64,000 bases of DNA from Rheinheimera pleomorphica (GTDB lineage: Bacteria; Pseudomonadota; Gammaproteobacteria; Enterobacterales; Alteromonadaceae): contig NZ_SIRR01000001.1 in assembly GCF_011634895.1 (NCBI RefSeq), forward strand, positions 124,001-188,000, written 5' to 3'. Every line of letters starts with the position of its first letter. The first letter of the stretch is position 1. Below the pieces are notes generated by a model. It was not told the DNA's origin. It worked only from the letters and a program-made list of their open reading frames with translations, and did no database searches. Of this stretch, positions 45,236-54,907 are shown in pieces. Made by a program: the position numbers and the translations under genes.

Positions 45236-46975
45236 TTACATGCGCTCCATAACCTCAATACCGAGTAAGTCCAGGCCTTGCTGTAACAGCTTAGCAGTGA
45301 AAATACTCAGCATTAAACGGCTGTCACGCTGTGCTGGTTCAACGCCGTCTTTAAGTATTGGGCAAGCTTCGTAAAACGCCATATATAAACTGGCCAGCTC
45401 ATACAGGTAATTACACAGCAGGTTCGGCTGCGCATCTTTCATAACCTGTTGCAGTGCTTCTTCAAAGCGCAGCAATTTCACCGCTAACTGCTTTTCCTGC
45501 TCCTGCTCGATAACCAGACTGGCGCTAAAGCTATCACTAATGTCCGCACGGCGTAAAATACTGCGTACCCGGGTGTAAGCGTATTGCAGATAAGGCGCGG
45601 TAGCACCTTCAAAGCTTAGCATCGCATCCCAGCTAAAAATGTAGTCACTGGTACGGTTTTTTGACAAATCAGCGAATTTCACCGCACCAATGCCTACTTT
45701 ACGTGCCACTTCAGCAATTTCGTCAGCGGTTAAATCACTGGCCTTTTCCTGTACTACGGCTTTGGCGCGCACTACGGCTTCTTCCAGTAGTTCGGCCAGT
45801 TTTACCGTGCCACCGGTACGGGTTTTAAACGGCTTGCCGTCTTCGCCCATCATGGTACCAAACGGGCAGTGGTCATAAATGGTGGCATCGCGCAGGTAGC
45901 CAGCCTTACGCGCTACCAGCTCAACCTGCTTAAAGTGCAGCGCCTGGCGCGCATCGGTAAAAATTATTACCCGGTCCGCATTTAGCGTATGGCTGCGGTA
46001 CTGGCAGGCCGCTAAATCGGTAGTGGAATATAAAAAGCCACCACCGGTTTTTTGTACGATAAAGGGCGATGGCTTGCCTTCTTTATCGGCCAGCTCTTGC
46101 AGGAACACCACCAGTGCGCCCTGATCTTCCACCGCCATCGATTTCGCTTTTAAATCATCCACTATGCCTTGCAGCATGCTGTTATAAGCACTTTCCGGCT
46201 TAATATCGGCATGGCTTAGCGTGACGTTCAGTTTTTCATATACTTCTTCGCTGTGTTTTACCGAGGTGTCAATAAACAGCTGCCACAGCTTTTGGCAATG
46301 AGTATCACCGCTTTGCAGCTTTACCACATAGTCGCGTGATTTATCAGCAAAACCAGCTTCATCGTCAAAGCGCTTTTTCGCTTCACGGTAGAAATCTTCA
46401 AGGTCAGCCAGCGCAACGCTTTCCAAATCAATACCCGCTGCCAGCTTGTCTTCCAGATGCGCAATCAGCATACCAAACTGGGTGCCCCAGTCACCCATAT
46501 GGTTCTGCCGGATAACCTTGTCGCCCCAGAATTCCAGCGTACGCACCACAGCGTCACCAATAATGGTCGAGCGCAAATGGCCAACGTGCATTTCTTTGGC
46601 CAAATTCGGTGCCGAATAGTCCACCACTACGGTTTGCGGAGTGTTGTTGGCACTGACGCCTAAACGGCTATCAGTAGTCGCTTGCTGCAATTGTGTCGCC
46701 AGCCAGCTTTTATCCAGCGTGACGTTAATAAAGCCGGGGCCTGCGATCTCCGTTTTACTGGCAATGCCGGCTAAATTTAGCTGCTGCACTAACTGCTCGG
46801 CCAGCTGACGCGGGTTGGTTTTCATCAGCTTAGCCGCTGCCATAGCGCCGTTAATCTGATAATCGCCAAATTCCGGTCGGGTACTTACGGTAACCGCGGC
46901 ATTGGTATCGGCAGGTAAGCCCAGCGCAACAAAGGCGCTTTGTGTTTTTTCAGTTAATAATTGCTTAATATTCAT
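45236..46975 (-). CDS. argS: Arginyl-tRNA synthetase
   Basis: This 579-residue class I synthetase charges tRNA-Arg. [20 protein letters not shown] contains the HIGH-type motif (HVGH, about 132); [34 protein letters not shown] and [18 protein letters not shown] follow; the C-terminal anticodon-binding domain ends [12 protein letters not shown]. The KMSKS loop is replaced, as is usual in ArgRS ([12 protein letters not shown] region). Length matches E. coli. It starts 12 bases after prfC. Confidence 0.99.
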   Translation of the reverse strand: MNIKQLLTEKTQSAFVALGLPADTNAAVTVSTRPEFGDYQINGAMAAAKLMKTNPRQLAEQLVQQLNLAGIASKTEIAGPGFINVTLDKSWLATQLQQATTDSRLGVSANNTPQTVVVDYSAPNLAKEMHVGHLRSTIIGDAVVRTLEFWGDKVIRQNHMGDWGTQFGMLIAHLEDKLAAGIDLESVALADLEDFYREAKKRFDDEAGFADKSRDYVVKLQSGDTHCQKLWQLFIDTSVKHSEEVYEKLNVTLSHADIKPESAYNSMLQGIVDDLKAKSMAVEDQGALVVFLQELADKEGKPSPFIVQKTGGGFLYSTTDLAACQYRSHTLNADRVIIFTDARQALHFKQVELVARKAGYLRDATIYDHCPFGTMMGEDGKPFKTRTGGTVKLAELLEEAVVRAKAVVQEKASDLTADEIAEVARKVGIGAVKFADLSKNRTSDYIFSWDAMLSFEGATAPYLQYAYTRVRSILRRADISDSFSASLVIEQEQEKQLAVKLLRFEEALQQVMKDAQPNLLCNYLYELASLYMAFYEACPILKDGVEPAQRDSRLMLSIFTAKLLQQGLDLLGIEVMERM

Positions 46976-46987
46976 CTGGCTTACCTG

Positions 46988-48574
46988 TTAGTGTTCACGG
47001 GTTTTGTGGAATTTGATCTTCGGGTAACGCTCTATGGCCAGGTTCAGGTTCACCATAGTCGGTGCGATATAAGTTAAGGCATCGCCACCGTCCAGCGCTA
47101 AATTCTGGCTGGCTTTGTTTTTAAACTCGTCCAGCGCTTTGCCATCATCACTGTATACCCAACGTGCAGTCGACACGTTAACCGCTTCATACAGCGCATC
47201 GACGTTATATTCTGACTTTAACCGGCTTACTACCACATCAAACTGCAGCACGCCGACAGCGCCGACGATTAAGTCGTTATTATCCAGCGGCCGGAACACC
47301 TGCACCGCGCCTTCTTCAGACAACTGTACCAGGCCTTTTAGCAACTGCTTTTGCTTTAGCGGGTCGCGCAGGCGGATACGGCGGAACAGCTCAGGCGCAA
47401 AGTTAGGAATACCGGTAAATTGCATATTTTCACCGGTGGTAAAGGTATCCCCTATTTTGATGGTGCCATGGTTATGCAGGCCAATAATATCGCCCGGGTA
47501 GGCTTCTTCTAAATGCTCGCGATCACCGGCGACAAAGGTTAACGCCTGTGGGATCAACACATCTTTACCAATGCGCACATGACGCACCTTCATGCCCTTT
47601 TCGTATTTACCCGATACGATGCGTAAAAACGCCACCCGGTCGCGGTGTTTCGGGTCCATATTGGCCTGAATTTTAAACACAAAGCCGCTAAAGCCGGTCT
47701 CAACAGGCTCAACAGTACGGCTGTCGGTTGCACGCGACTGCGGCGCCGGTGCCCACTGCGTTAACCCATCCAGCATATGGTCTACACCAAAGTTACCCAG
47801 CGCAGTACCAAAAAATACCGGTGTCAGCTCACCTTTTAAAAATAGCTCGCGGTCAAACTCATGGCTGGCGCCCTGCACCAGTTCCATTTCATCGCGCAGC
47901 TGCTGGGCGTAATAACCAATACGCTTGTCCAGCTCAGGGTTATTCAAACCTTTGATAATATCCACGTCCTGAATGGTATGACCCATACCGGATTTATACA
48001 GAATCACCTCATCACGCAAAATGTGATACACGCCTTTAAATTCCTTGCCTGAGGCTATTGGCCAGGTAATGGGCGCACAGGCAATTTTCAGTACGCTTTC
48101 AACTTCATCCAGCAAATCGATTGGGTCGCGGATATCGCGGTCCATTTTGTTCATAAAGGTGATAATCGGCGTATCGCGCAGCCGGGTGACTTCCATCAGC
48201 TTAATGGTGCGCTCTTCAACACCCTTGGCGCCGTCAATCACCATCAGACAAGAGTCAACTGCCGTTAAGGTGCGGTAGGTATCTTCCGAGAAGTCTTCGT
48301 GGCCCGGGGTATCGAGCAGGTTAACCAGACAAGCATTGTATGGAAACTGCATCACAGAGGTAGTCACCGAAATACCGCGCTCTTTTTCCATTTCCATCCA
48401 GTCGGAGGTAGCATACTGGCCGGACTTTTTGCCTTTCACGGTACCGGCTTTTTGGATCAATTGTCCGAATAACAATACTTTTTCAGTAATGGTGGTTTTA
48501 CCGGCATCGGGGTGCGAGATGATCGCAAAGGTGCGCCGGCTGTTTACTTCGGCTAAAAAGTTATCTGTGCTCAT
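46988..48574 (-). CDS. prfC: Peptide chain release factor 3
   Basis: This 528-residue GTPase recycles RF1 and RF2 after termination. [20 protein letters not shown] is the P-loop, followed by [32 protein letters not shown] and [12 protein letters not shown]. The rest is collinear with E. coli PrfC to the end (IKFHKTREH). The ATG at 48574 gives [10 protein letters not shown]; an in-frame TTG three codons earlier is less likely. It heads a probable prfC-argS-pdxH-tatD cluster. Confidence 0.98.
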   Translation of the reverse strand: MSTDNFLAEVNSRRTFAIISHPDAGKTTITEKVLLFGQLIQKAGTVKGKKSGQYATSDWMEMEKERGISVTTSVMQFPYNACLVNLLDTPGHEDFSEDTYRTLTAVDSCLMVIDGAKGVEERTIKLMEVTRLRDTPIITFMNKMDRDIRDPIDLLDEVESVLKIACAPITWPIASGKEFKGVYHILRDEVILYKSGMGHTIQDVDIIKGLNNPELDKRIGYYAQQLRDEMELVQGASHEFDRELFLKGELTPVFFGTALGNFGVDHMLDGLTQWAPAPQSRATDSRTVEPVETGFSGFVFKIQANMDPKHRDRVAFLRIVSGKYEKGMKVRHVRIGKDVLIPQALTFVAGDREHLEEAYPGDIIGLHNHGTIKIGDTFTTGENMQFTGIPNFAPELFRRIRLRDPLKQKQLLKGLVQLSEEGAVQVFRPLDNNDLIVGAVGVLQFDVVVSRLKSEYNVDALYEAVNVSTARWVYSDDGKALDEFKNKASQNLALDGGDALTYIAPTMVNLNLAIERYPKIKFHKTREH

Positions 48575-48743
48575 AATATCCAATAGTCTGTTACCGCAGG
48601 CATCCGGCTACGGTGTAGGGCAAAACCCGGAAGTAAATAATAATGCGCGCGATTATAGCAGCTTGAACGGCAAGGGCACAGAGTGGATGCGTGACATTGT
48701 GGTATCAGCACGCCAGCGCTTTGCTGGCGCGCTAAAAACCTGA

Positions 48744-49838
48744 TTACAGCGCTAACTGCGTTTTAAGCTCGGCGACATATTTATGCTCCGGGTAACGCTG
48801 CACAAACTGCTGATATACCGCCTTGGCCTGCGCTGTCAGCCCCTGCTCCAACGATTGCAACACTAACTGCGCATCAAATTCCGGATGCGAAAAGTGCTTG
48901 CTGATGGTATGCATAATCGCCAATTCGCGGGCTTTATCGGCAGCATCGGCCAGGCGGTAGGCATAAAAACCATACAGCGCCAGATAGTTAATATCGATAT
49001 TGTGTTCTGGTTGTTGCAGGGCCAGATCAATCACTACAGGGCCGTTTTGCCTGGCCTGAGAAATCAAGCTCATGGTTTGCTCGTCAGAGAAAGGTTGACG
49101 CGCCCTTACCGGCAAGCCCAGTGCCAATACCATCGCTTCGGCTGCTTTGGCTACAGACCCCGGGTTCTGTGCAGTGATCAAGTTACCGTCGACTGCAACA
49201 TACGGTAGCATTGGCGCATTGTGCACAAACTGTGCACCATTTTCAGTTAAGCGATCCTGCAATAAAAATGGAAACAGGGCTAAATGCTCAGCACTAAAGG
49301 CATGCTCTTCGCTATTAGTGAAGCCATTTACCTGTTTACCGGCAACAAAATAACTGCCATCGGCCAGTTTAATATCGGCTATCGCAGCCGGGCCGTGGCA
49401 AACAGCTGTAATAACTTTGTCTTTATTGACTGCACTAGTTAGTAGTCGCTGTGTAGCCTGATGGCTTGGCAAATCCAACATAGCGCCGGAGCCGCCAACA
49501 ATAAACACACCGTCATACTGCTTAATGTCAGTATCAGCTGTGGCCAGTGTATTCGCTAACTGCGCAGTAGCTAGCGATTTAAAGCGCTGAATATACCCCA
49601 ACGCGTCTTTATTGTTTTTTACCAGCACAGCACCGCCTTTAGGGCTGGCAATATCCAGTTTTACACCATTGTCATGCAGCACCAGATAAGACTGCGCCAG
49701 CTCTTCCAAATCGTAACTCAATTCAGGATTCGCCTCAGTGCCGTAGCTGGAGATCAGCATTAACACCCGTTTATTATCAGCCAATGCAGCCTGGCTTACC
49801 AATAACACGCCACCCAATACATAGCTTAACCACTTCAT
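48744..49838 (-). CDS. Exported DJ-1/PfpI-family protein with C-terminal TPR-like region
   Basis: This 364-residue protein starts at 49838 behind AGGAG and has a signal peptide (MKWLSYVLGGVLLVSQAALA). The DJ-1/PfpI domain (about 24-230) includes VFIVGGSGAMLDLPSH and the nucleophile elbow VITAVCHGPAAI, with the cysteine intact, and looks like the Hsp31 type. Relatives act as glyoxalases, chaperones or deglycases. Export is unusual for this family. The last 110 residues (ALYGFYAYRLADAADKAREL, YQQFVQRYPEHKYVAEL) look like TPR helices. It follows a SUMF1-fold gene by 94 bases on the same strand and is probably the last gene of module A. Confidence 0.87.
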   Translation of the reverse strand: MKWLSYVLGGVLLVSQAALADNKRVLMLISSYGTEANPELSYDLEELAQSYLVLHDNGVKLDIASPKGGAVLVKNNKDALGYIQRFKSLATAQLANTLATADTDIKQYDGVFIVGGSGAMLDLPSHQATQRLLTSAVNKDKVITAVCHGPAAIADIKLADGSYFVAGKQVNGFTNSEEHAFSAEHLALFPFLLQDRLTENGAQFVHNAPMLPYVAVDGNLITAQNPGSVAKAAEAMVLALGLPVRARQPFSDEQTMSLISQARQNGPVVIDLALQQPEHNIDINYLALYGFYAYRLADAADKARELAIMHTISKHFSHPEFDAQLVLQSLEQGLTAQAKAVYQQFVQRYPEHKYVAELKTQLAL

Positions 49839-49932
49839 CTTTCTACTCCTGTTAAATAACAACAGCAGACTAGCAAAGCGCGCGTCGCGATATTGTGAAG
49901 CCACGCCGGTATCACAGGTTTACCGCTCAAGG

Positions 49933-51651
49933 TTAACTTTCTGGCTGTGTTAGCTCCATCCAGCTTAAACCCCAACGATCAAAATCTTCCCGCAATATCG
50001 TCAGTTCCAATGGCTGCTTTCCAGCTTCTAAATACACCTTATGCCGGTTTGATACTGAGTCATCAATACCGCGTTCAAAGTTGACAGTACCGGCCAGCTT
50101 TCTGCCCTGCCAGAGCTGAAAAAACGCACCGTTTTGAAAGCTGCTGCCTTTATAATTCAGCTGGTACCAGCCAGCTTTTGCTACTTCAATATCAAAACGC
50201 AGCGTCACCAGTTGCTGCTCTGTGGCTTTATTGGTTTTAAATACCAGGTAGCGCTCGGGTTTATCTTCACTGGCAGCAAAATAATATAAAGGCGCATTGT
50301 TTAGTTGAGCCAGTTGCTGCATGTCGATGCGACCGGGAATGGCCACTGGCGGCTGCTCAGGTAACCAGAGCGCTTTATCTGATGGTAAAGAAGAACCAGT
50401 TTCCGAGCGGGAAACTACCAAAAAGCTGCCACCGCCTTTAGGTAAGGTGACGTGCAACTGTGTGCTTTCTGCACCAACGGTATAAGCTTTTTCATAATGC
50501 TTCTGGTAAAAGCCGCCAACTAAATGCGCCAGCTTTATTGTTGAGCGGTAAATATCATAGCCTGTTATCCGTTTATCCGCTGCTGGCTGCCAGCTAAGTA
50601 TTAACTTGCCATCCGCACGCTCGGTCAAACTCAGGTTTTCCACCACAGCAAGCAAAGGTTCCCGGCTTGCCAGGTGTGCATGCTGCGCCCGATGCAGTTG
50701 CCGCTCAAACACCTCGCTTGAGGGCGCAACAACATCAGAATGCCCGTCCATTGCCAAACGAAAGCCGATACCAGCCGCGACATTCCAACCTTCACGTTTA
50801 AAGCGGCCACGGTTGCTGTGCGGCTGAGCCGGATAATGCCAATTGCCGCCGCGGGTGGCGATAAAACCACACCTTGCGGTGTCGGCGGCTACGCCAGACA
50901 CATAGCCTTGCGGGCTAAAACAACTATTAAGATACTGGCTAACATTGCCCACCATGTCATACAACCCAAACGGATTAGGCCGGTATAAACCGACTATGGC
51001 ATTGTAGGCTTCGCCATCATCGCAATTCAGATGCTCGATAAAGCCTTTGTTACTGTAACCATACAGCTGGTTATTGGCATGCTCGCCACTAAGATCTGCA
51101 AAGTTGCCATACTGACAGGCTTGCGTTTGCAATGGATCATCACCCCAGAAATAGCGGCTGCTGGTATTGGCTTTAGTGGCATACTCCCACTCCTGCTCGG
51201 TGGGCAAGCGGTATTGCAGGCCGGTTTGTTCAGACAACCAGGCCGCATAGTTATTGGCATCTTGCCACGAGATACAGGTTACCGGCTGGTAATCACTGTA
51301 GCTATAGCGGTGCTTATCCCAGCGCCCACTGCCTTTGTGCTCCGGGCCGCGCAGGCCTTCAGCATCAATAAAGTCGTTGCATGTATGCTCAGGGCTATAG
51401 CCCGTTTCTTGCGCGAAGTGACGAAACTCAGCTACGGTTACCGCGTATTTACCCAGCTGAAAGGCGTTCAGACTGACCTTATGTGCTGGCTGCGCCTGTT
51501 TTTCTCCGCCGGTAGTACCCATGACAAACTCGCCGGCCGGGATATTGACCATCGGCGGCACGATATGCTCTGCCGCTACCGTAATAAAACTGGTACTAAG
51601 TGACAACAGTATGAGCGTGGGGGGGGTTAGAATACGAGGAATTAGCGCCAT
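49933..51651 (-). CDS. Exported SUMF1-fold (FGE-sulfatase domain) protein with FN3-like and jelly-roll-like C-terminus
   Basis: This 572-residue protein has a signal peptide (about 1-27) and a SUMF1/FGE-type domain at about 32-300: IPAGEFVMGTTGGEKQA, YAVTVAEFRHFA, CISWQDANNYAAWLSEQTG, RLPTEQEWEYA, GLYDMVGNVSQYL, RGGNWHY and GIGFRLA. The paired active-site cysteines of formylglycine-generating enzyme are absent (the stretch reads RGGNWHYPAQPHSNRGR), so it should not modify sulfatases. A fibronectin-III-like segment (about 320-420) and a carbohydrate-binding-like jelly roll (about 430-570) follow. The signal-peptide codons contain eight C in a row. A binding or scaffolding role outside the cytoplasm is inferred. 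A paralogue lies at 59.8-61.5 kb. Confidence 0.85.
   Translation of the reverse strand: MALIPRILTPPTLILLSLSTSFITVAAEHIVPPMVNIPAGEFVMGTTGGEKQAQPAHKVSLNAFQLGKYAVTVAEFRHFAQETGYSPEHTCNDFIDAEGLRGPEHKGSGRWDKHRYSYSDYQPVTCISWQDANNYAAWLSEQTGLQYRLPTEQEWEYATKANTSSRYFWGDDPLQTQACQYGNFADLSGEHANNQLYGYSNKGFIEHLNCDDGEAYNAIVGLYRPNPFGLYDMVGNVSQYLNSCFSPQGYVSGVAADTARCGFIATRGGNWHYPAQPHSNRGRFKREGWNVAAGIGFRLAMDGHSDVVAPSSEVFERQLHRAQHAHLASREPLLAVVENLSLTERADGKLILSWQPAADKRITGYDIYRSTIKLAHLVGGFYQKHYEKAYTVGAESTQLHVTLPKGGGSFLVVSRSETGSSLPSDKALWLPEQPPVAIPGRIDMQQLAQLNNAPLYYFAASEDKPERYLVFKTNKATEQQLVTLRFDIEVAKAGWYQLNYKGSSFQNGAFFQLWQGRKLAGTVNFERGIDDSVSNRHKVYLEAGKQPLELTILREDFDRWGLSWMELTQPES
51619..51626 (-). repeat. Eight-base C homopolymer in the 5' end of the SUMF1-fold gene
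   Basis: The coding strand has ACCCCCCCCACG at codons 9-12, inside the signal peptide. A change of one base would shift the frame and silence the gene. Confidence 0.9.
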
Positions 51652-51718
51652 AAAATAATTACCTTTTCTGATTGTTCACTGAGACACAGCAGCAACGTAG
51701 CTAGTCAGCCAAAGCCGT

Positions 51719-52156
51719 TTAAATCTGTGCCTTTATTAGTTTTCTTAAAAAAATATTTAGTAGTGGGCAAAGCAGCGTCAAGATAAGAAAAGCGCCACTA
51801 AGCAGGGTGTAAAAGTACAATTCATCCCAGCGTTGTATTCTGGCGTGATGCGGGTTTTGCTCAGCAAAATACACATCCACCACCTCACCCAACTGCCAGC
51901 GCGGATAGCCAAGTGCCCGGCCTTCAACACTATACGTGGTACCTGCATACTGAAACTCGGCTACCGGCTGTAAATCAGTTGATGACGCCTGACCATTAAC
52001 GGAGGTAGTTAAACCGGCCTTGCTGCCAAAGCCCACTACAGTGGCAGGCGTAACGGTTAAGCCTTCTGTAAAAGAGGACTCTTGCAGATAAAAATAGCCT
52101 GTTGCCAGACACAACAACATCACCACAACTATTGCGGGTATACATTTAACACTCAT
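51719..52156 (-). CDS. DUF3592-like membrane protein (second of pair)
   Basis: This 145-residue protein has a helix at each end (IPAIVVVMLLCLATGYFYL and YFYTLLSGAFLILTLLCPLL) and a periplasmic beta-rich middle with ATVVGFG, AEFQYAGTTYSVEG and GEVVDVYFAEQNPHHARI. That layout, a small domain with a propeptide-like VxFxYxG pattern between two helices, is typical of DUF3592. Function is unknown. The ATG at 52156 overlaps the stop of the upstream gene (ATGA), so the two are coupled. The SUMF1-fold gene follows after 67 bases. Confidence 0.75.
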   Translation of the reverse strand: MSVKCIPAIVVVMLLCLATGYFYLQESSFTEGLTVTPATVVGFGSKAGLTTSVNGQASSTDLQPVAEFQYAGTTYSVEGRALGYPRWQLGEVVDVYFAEQNPHHARIQRWDELYFYTLLSGAFLILTLLCPLLNIFLRKLIKAQI

Positions 52157-52539
52157 GACGCTACTCCCAAATACAATGCGGGTAGCCCCAGCACAATAAA
52201 CATACACGCCATCACAGGGTTATTCGCCCGTGCCAGCCTGGCGCTATTCTCATTTCCCGGTATAAACAAGATGTCCACCTGATCATCTTCTTTCATTGTT
52301 TTGCGGTAATAAGAGGTGTTGGACTTCACCTCGTAACGCATGTTATGAACGCTAAATTCAAAGTAAGGCCGGTATAGGGTTCTTACTCTCCTATCACTGT
52401 CTTTGCTCTGATATTCGTCGACGCGGCTTATCCTGCCTTGTGTTTTTACAGCGTTGTGCACATACCAGAGGTAGTCACACAGCATGTAAACACCCAGTAG
52501 CAAAAATACTGAGCCAACAAGCAGCAACATCAGGTTCAT
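52153..52539 (-). CDS. DUF3592-like membrane protein (first of pair)
   Basis: This 128-residue protein has two end helices (LMLLLVGSVFLLLGVYML and ARANNPVMACMFIVLGLPAL) and a middle domain with QGRISRVDEYQSK, YRPYFEFSVHNMRYEVKS and DDQVDILFIPGNENSARL. It belongs to the same DUF3592-like type as the next gene, with which it shares an ATGA overlap. The ATG at 52539 is preferred over an in-frame TTG at 52554. It starts 29 bases after the OmpR-type regulator gene and is probably in its operon. Confidence 0.75.
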   Translation of the reverse strand: MNLMLLLVGSVFLLLGVYMLCDYLWYVHNAVKTQGRISRVDEYQSKDSDRRVRTLYRPYFEFSVHNMRYEVKSNTSYYRKTMKEDDQVDILFIPGNENSARLARANNPVMACMFIVLGLPALYLGVAS

Positions 52540-52568
52540 ATTTAAATCCAACACGTTTTTATCATGGT

Positions 52569-53306
52569 TTATCGATGGCGAAGTGCCAGCGACACATTAT
52601 CAGTGTGTATGTCGTTATAATGTGAAGCAGTTGATTCGAGCCGGTAACCTTGTCGATGCAAGGTTTTAAGCATTGGCGTCGCAAAAGGCTTATCTAACTC
52701 CCGCCGTAGGGTGTAGATATGCGAGCGAATCACGTCACTGTCGCAGTATCTACCTGCCCAGATTTTGTTTGCCAGCTGCTGACGGCTAACCGCATTTGGA
52801 TAGGCCTGTGCCAACATCATCAATATTTCAAAGTCGGTATTGCTTAGCCTCAGCTTCTTATCTGCCCGAACAACAACACGCCTATTTTCATTGATTTTTA
52901 GCTCTCCAATGCTAATTGTTTGCGGTTGATGTAACTTGTGGCGCCGCGACAGTGCTTTACAGCGTAAGCCCAGCTCTTCTAAACAATAGGGCCTGCTCAT
53001 AAAGTCGTCGGCGCCGGCGGCGAAGCCCTGGCGCTTTTCTGTCAGACAATCTCTATCAGACATCAGTAATACCGGCGGGATCGGATCGCACTGTTGCTTC
53101 AGAGTACTGCACAAATCCGCCCCCTTGCTGCCTGTCAGCATCACGTTTATTACTATCACATCGAAACTGATGGCCCGGGCCAGCTTTAAGCCCAGTGTGC
53201 CCGTAGCAGCAAAATCGACCTGCATTCCCGCTTGCAGCAGATAATCACACAGCTCCCGCCCCAGCTGATGGCAGCTTTCAATCACAAGTACAGATAGTTC
53301 TTTCAT
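52569..53306 (-). CDS. OmpR-type regulator with atypical receiver (module A)
   Basis: This 245-residue protein has a receiver domain (about 1-118) and an OmpR-type winged helix (about 135-232: LRLSNTDFEILMMLAQAYPN, SRQQLANKIWAGRYCDSDVI, HIYTLRRELDKP, LHRQGYRL). The receiver pocket is changed: the usual acidic pair is Glu10-Ser11, the phosphate-accepting Asp is Asn54 (VIVINVMLTG), the Thr is Ser83 and the Lys is Arg105 (DDFMSRPY). It is therefore unlikely to be phosphorylated normally. No histidine kinase gene is nearby. A close paralogue lies at 63.2-63.9 kb. It probably controls the genes downstream on its strand. Confidence 0.9.
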   Translation of the reverse strand: MKELSVLVIESCHQLGRELCDYLLQAGMQVDFAATGTLGLKLARAISFDVIVINVMLTGSKGADLCSTLKQQCDPIPPVLLMSDRDCLTEKRQGFAAGADDFMSRPYCLEELGLRCKALSRRHKLHQPQTISIGELKINENRRVVVRADKKLRLSNTDFEILMMLAQAYPNAVSRQQLANKIWAGRYCDSDVIRSHIYTLRRELDKPFATPMLKTLHRQGYRLESTASHYNDIHTDNVSLALRHR

Positions 53307-53381
53307 TTTTTAATAATTCCAGAGCACCAATAGCAGTAATGTCTCAGCGCTAAGCAATATTGGCATTGACCGCCCCTTGAA

Positions 53382-54056
53382 TTAGTACCTAAATCGCGTG
53401 AATTTCGGTCTTAGCGCCAGCAAAAAGATATAAATGCTAGTCACCGCAACCACTAATAACACTGGTATTGATAATATTAAGGGAGTGCGCAACGCCTCCG
53501 GAATGACATGATTGTTGCCAAAAAAGAAGATGGATGCAGACAGAAACAGCGCAAACCCCATGCGCCACACATGACGAATTAGTTGCTGCTTTCTGGACAA
53601 TGTTGGTTGTCGCCAGTAGCTCAAATCGAGTACTGCGCAGAGAAAAGACACTGCAGCAATGAAATAGAAAGCGCCAGCGGGCAGATCATTTAGTGTGCCC
53701 GTTGCGGAGTTAGCCGCTTTAATGCCACCCAAAACTGAGCCCAAACATAGCGTTAAGGCCATAATAGGCGATAATCTGCAAACCCATTTCGCCACATACC
53801 ACCTGGACAAACTTGCCCAGCCAGTCAAAAAGCAATACAGGGTTAGCAAGCCTAAAAACACCGTAAACAAGATATCCCGTTGCACGCTCAGCAATAATCC
53901 GCTTGCTGTTAATGCCAGCATAAAGCAGACAAAAACCCGGCCGAAAAACCGGTGTAGCTGCGAGCCTTTTGTTGCAAAAAGCGCCGTAAAACCCGCAACA
54001 AGCGTAATTCCACCCGCGATGAAATGTAAATTTCCAATTAAGGACAGTGTTTGCAT
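53382..54056 (-). CDS. Multi-span membrane protein, possibly DUF2306-like
   Basis: This 224-residue protein has about seven hydrophobic helices, beginning LHFIAGGITLVAGFTALFAT. GSQLHRFFGRVFVCFMLAL resembles the HxxxGR motif of DUF2306-type proteins. Later LIRHVWRMGFALFLSASIFF adds a conserved-looking histidine. It starts 9 bases after the exported protein gene upstream behind a strong AGGGGGG site, so the two form a unit. Function is unknown; the family assignment is tentative. Confidence 0.65.
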   Translation of the reverse strand: MQTLSLIGNLHFIAGGITLVAGFTALFATKGSQLHRFFGRVFVCFMLALTASGLLLSVQRDILFTVFLGLLTLYCFLTGWASLSRWYVAKWVCRLSPIMALTLCLGSVLGGIKAANSATGTLNDLPAGAFYFIAAVSFLCAVLDLSYWRQPTLSRKQQLIRHVWRMGFALFLSASIFFFGNNHVIPEALRTPLILSIPVLLVVAVTSIYIFLLALRPKFTRFRY

Positions 54057-54065
54057 AGCACCCCC

Positions 54066-54737
54066 CTACTTTTGCTCGATACTGCTTGAGCTTGATGGCC
54101 GGTAGTTTGTGTAAGTGCGTTCGATGCGCTCTTCAAACGGCACCCAAAAAGCGGAGCCTTGTATTAGCAGGTTATATTTTTTTAACACCGTTACTGTATC
54201 GGCCACCGGTAAGCACTCAATGTCAAAGCTTAAACGGCTGATACTGGAGCCAAAGGAAGGGGAAAAGGCTGCCTCATTAGACAAGGTTATCCGCAATACA
54301 TTATTTGCTGCATGGCTCAATTCAGCGACGCCGGTCAAATTTTCAAACACTGCCGGGTCATCATCTGCATCAGGAATGGGCTTAAAGGAATATTCCTTAT
54401 GCCCATTATCGTTGATGACTGAGCGTGCCTCTTGCGGGATCATTTTTTTAAAACTATCGCAATTTACCCTGGCAAAGGCTTTAGCTCCCTGCTCATGCAG
54501 AAGCGTCTGAACCTCAGCAAGATAACTGTCGTCATCAGCATTAATAACACTGATGTTCACCTCACCTGTTTGCTCATTAATTACAGCGAGATTGACGTTA
54601 GAGCTGCCGTTTGTGAGGTGAATGTCGTAATCGAGCTTTAAACTTACATTCTGTTCATCATCTGAATTAGCGATAGTACCCTCGGCCACTGCAAGTGGGG
54701 AGAGCAAAAGAGATAGTGGAAAAATAAGACTGCGCAT
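54066..54737 (-). CDS. Hypothetical exported protein
   Basis: This 223-residue protein has a signal peptide (MRSLIFPLSLLLSPLAVAEG) and no family I recognise. The mature part is acidic and beta-rich (VSLKLDYDIHLTNGSSNVNL, GEVNISVINADDDSYLAE), with single cysteines at FARVNCDS and SFDIECLP that might pair, and ends in a serine-rich tail (YRPSSSSSIEQK). The ATG at 54737 is preferred to an in-frame TTG ten codons upstream. It is followed after 9 bases by a membrane protein gene. Confidence 0.65.
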   Translation of the reverse strand: MRSLIFPLSLLLSPLAVAEGTIANSDDEQNVSLKLDYDIHLTNGSSNVNLAVINEQTGEVNISVINADDDSYLAEVQTLLHEQGAKAFARVNCDSFKKMIPQEARSVINDNGHKEYSFKPIPDADDDPAVFENLTGVAELSHAANNVLRITLSNEAAFSPSFGSSISRLSFDIECLPVADTVTVLKKYNLLIQGSAFWVPFEERIERTYTNYRPSSSSSIEQK

Positions 54738-54907
54738 GTTTTTTCTGACTTGGTTAAGGTGCGTCAACTTTTGCAGAGTCAGCTGCTATTTTCGTCCGTG
54801 CATGAACGCTGAGACTCATTATTTCAACTTTTTTTAGTTTAAGCCTCTGAATTCTATAGTCGCATAGCCAATTCAAGAGGCTTTATTTGTAGGTAAAGGT
54901 GTTGTGC

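Noticed and set aside
48711-48729. Hairpin CGCCAGC / GCTGGCG between prfC and the DJ-1 gene
   Set aside because: No T run on either strand and no gene whose end it would serve; it may be chance.
49933-51651. Formylglycine-generating enzyme (sulfatase activator)
   Set aside because: The catalytic cysteines are missing and no sulfatase gene is in the window.
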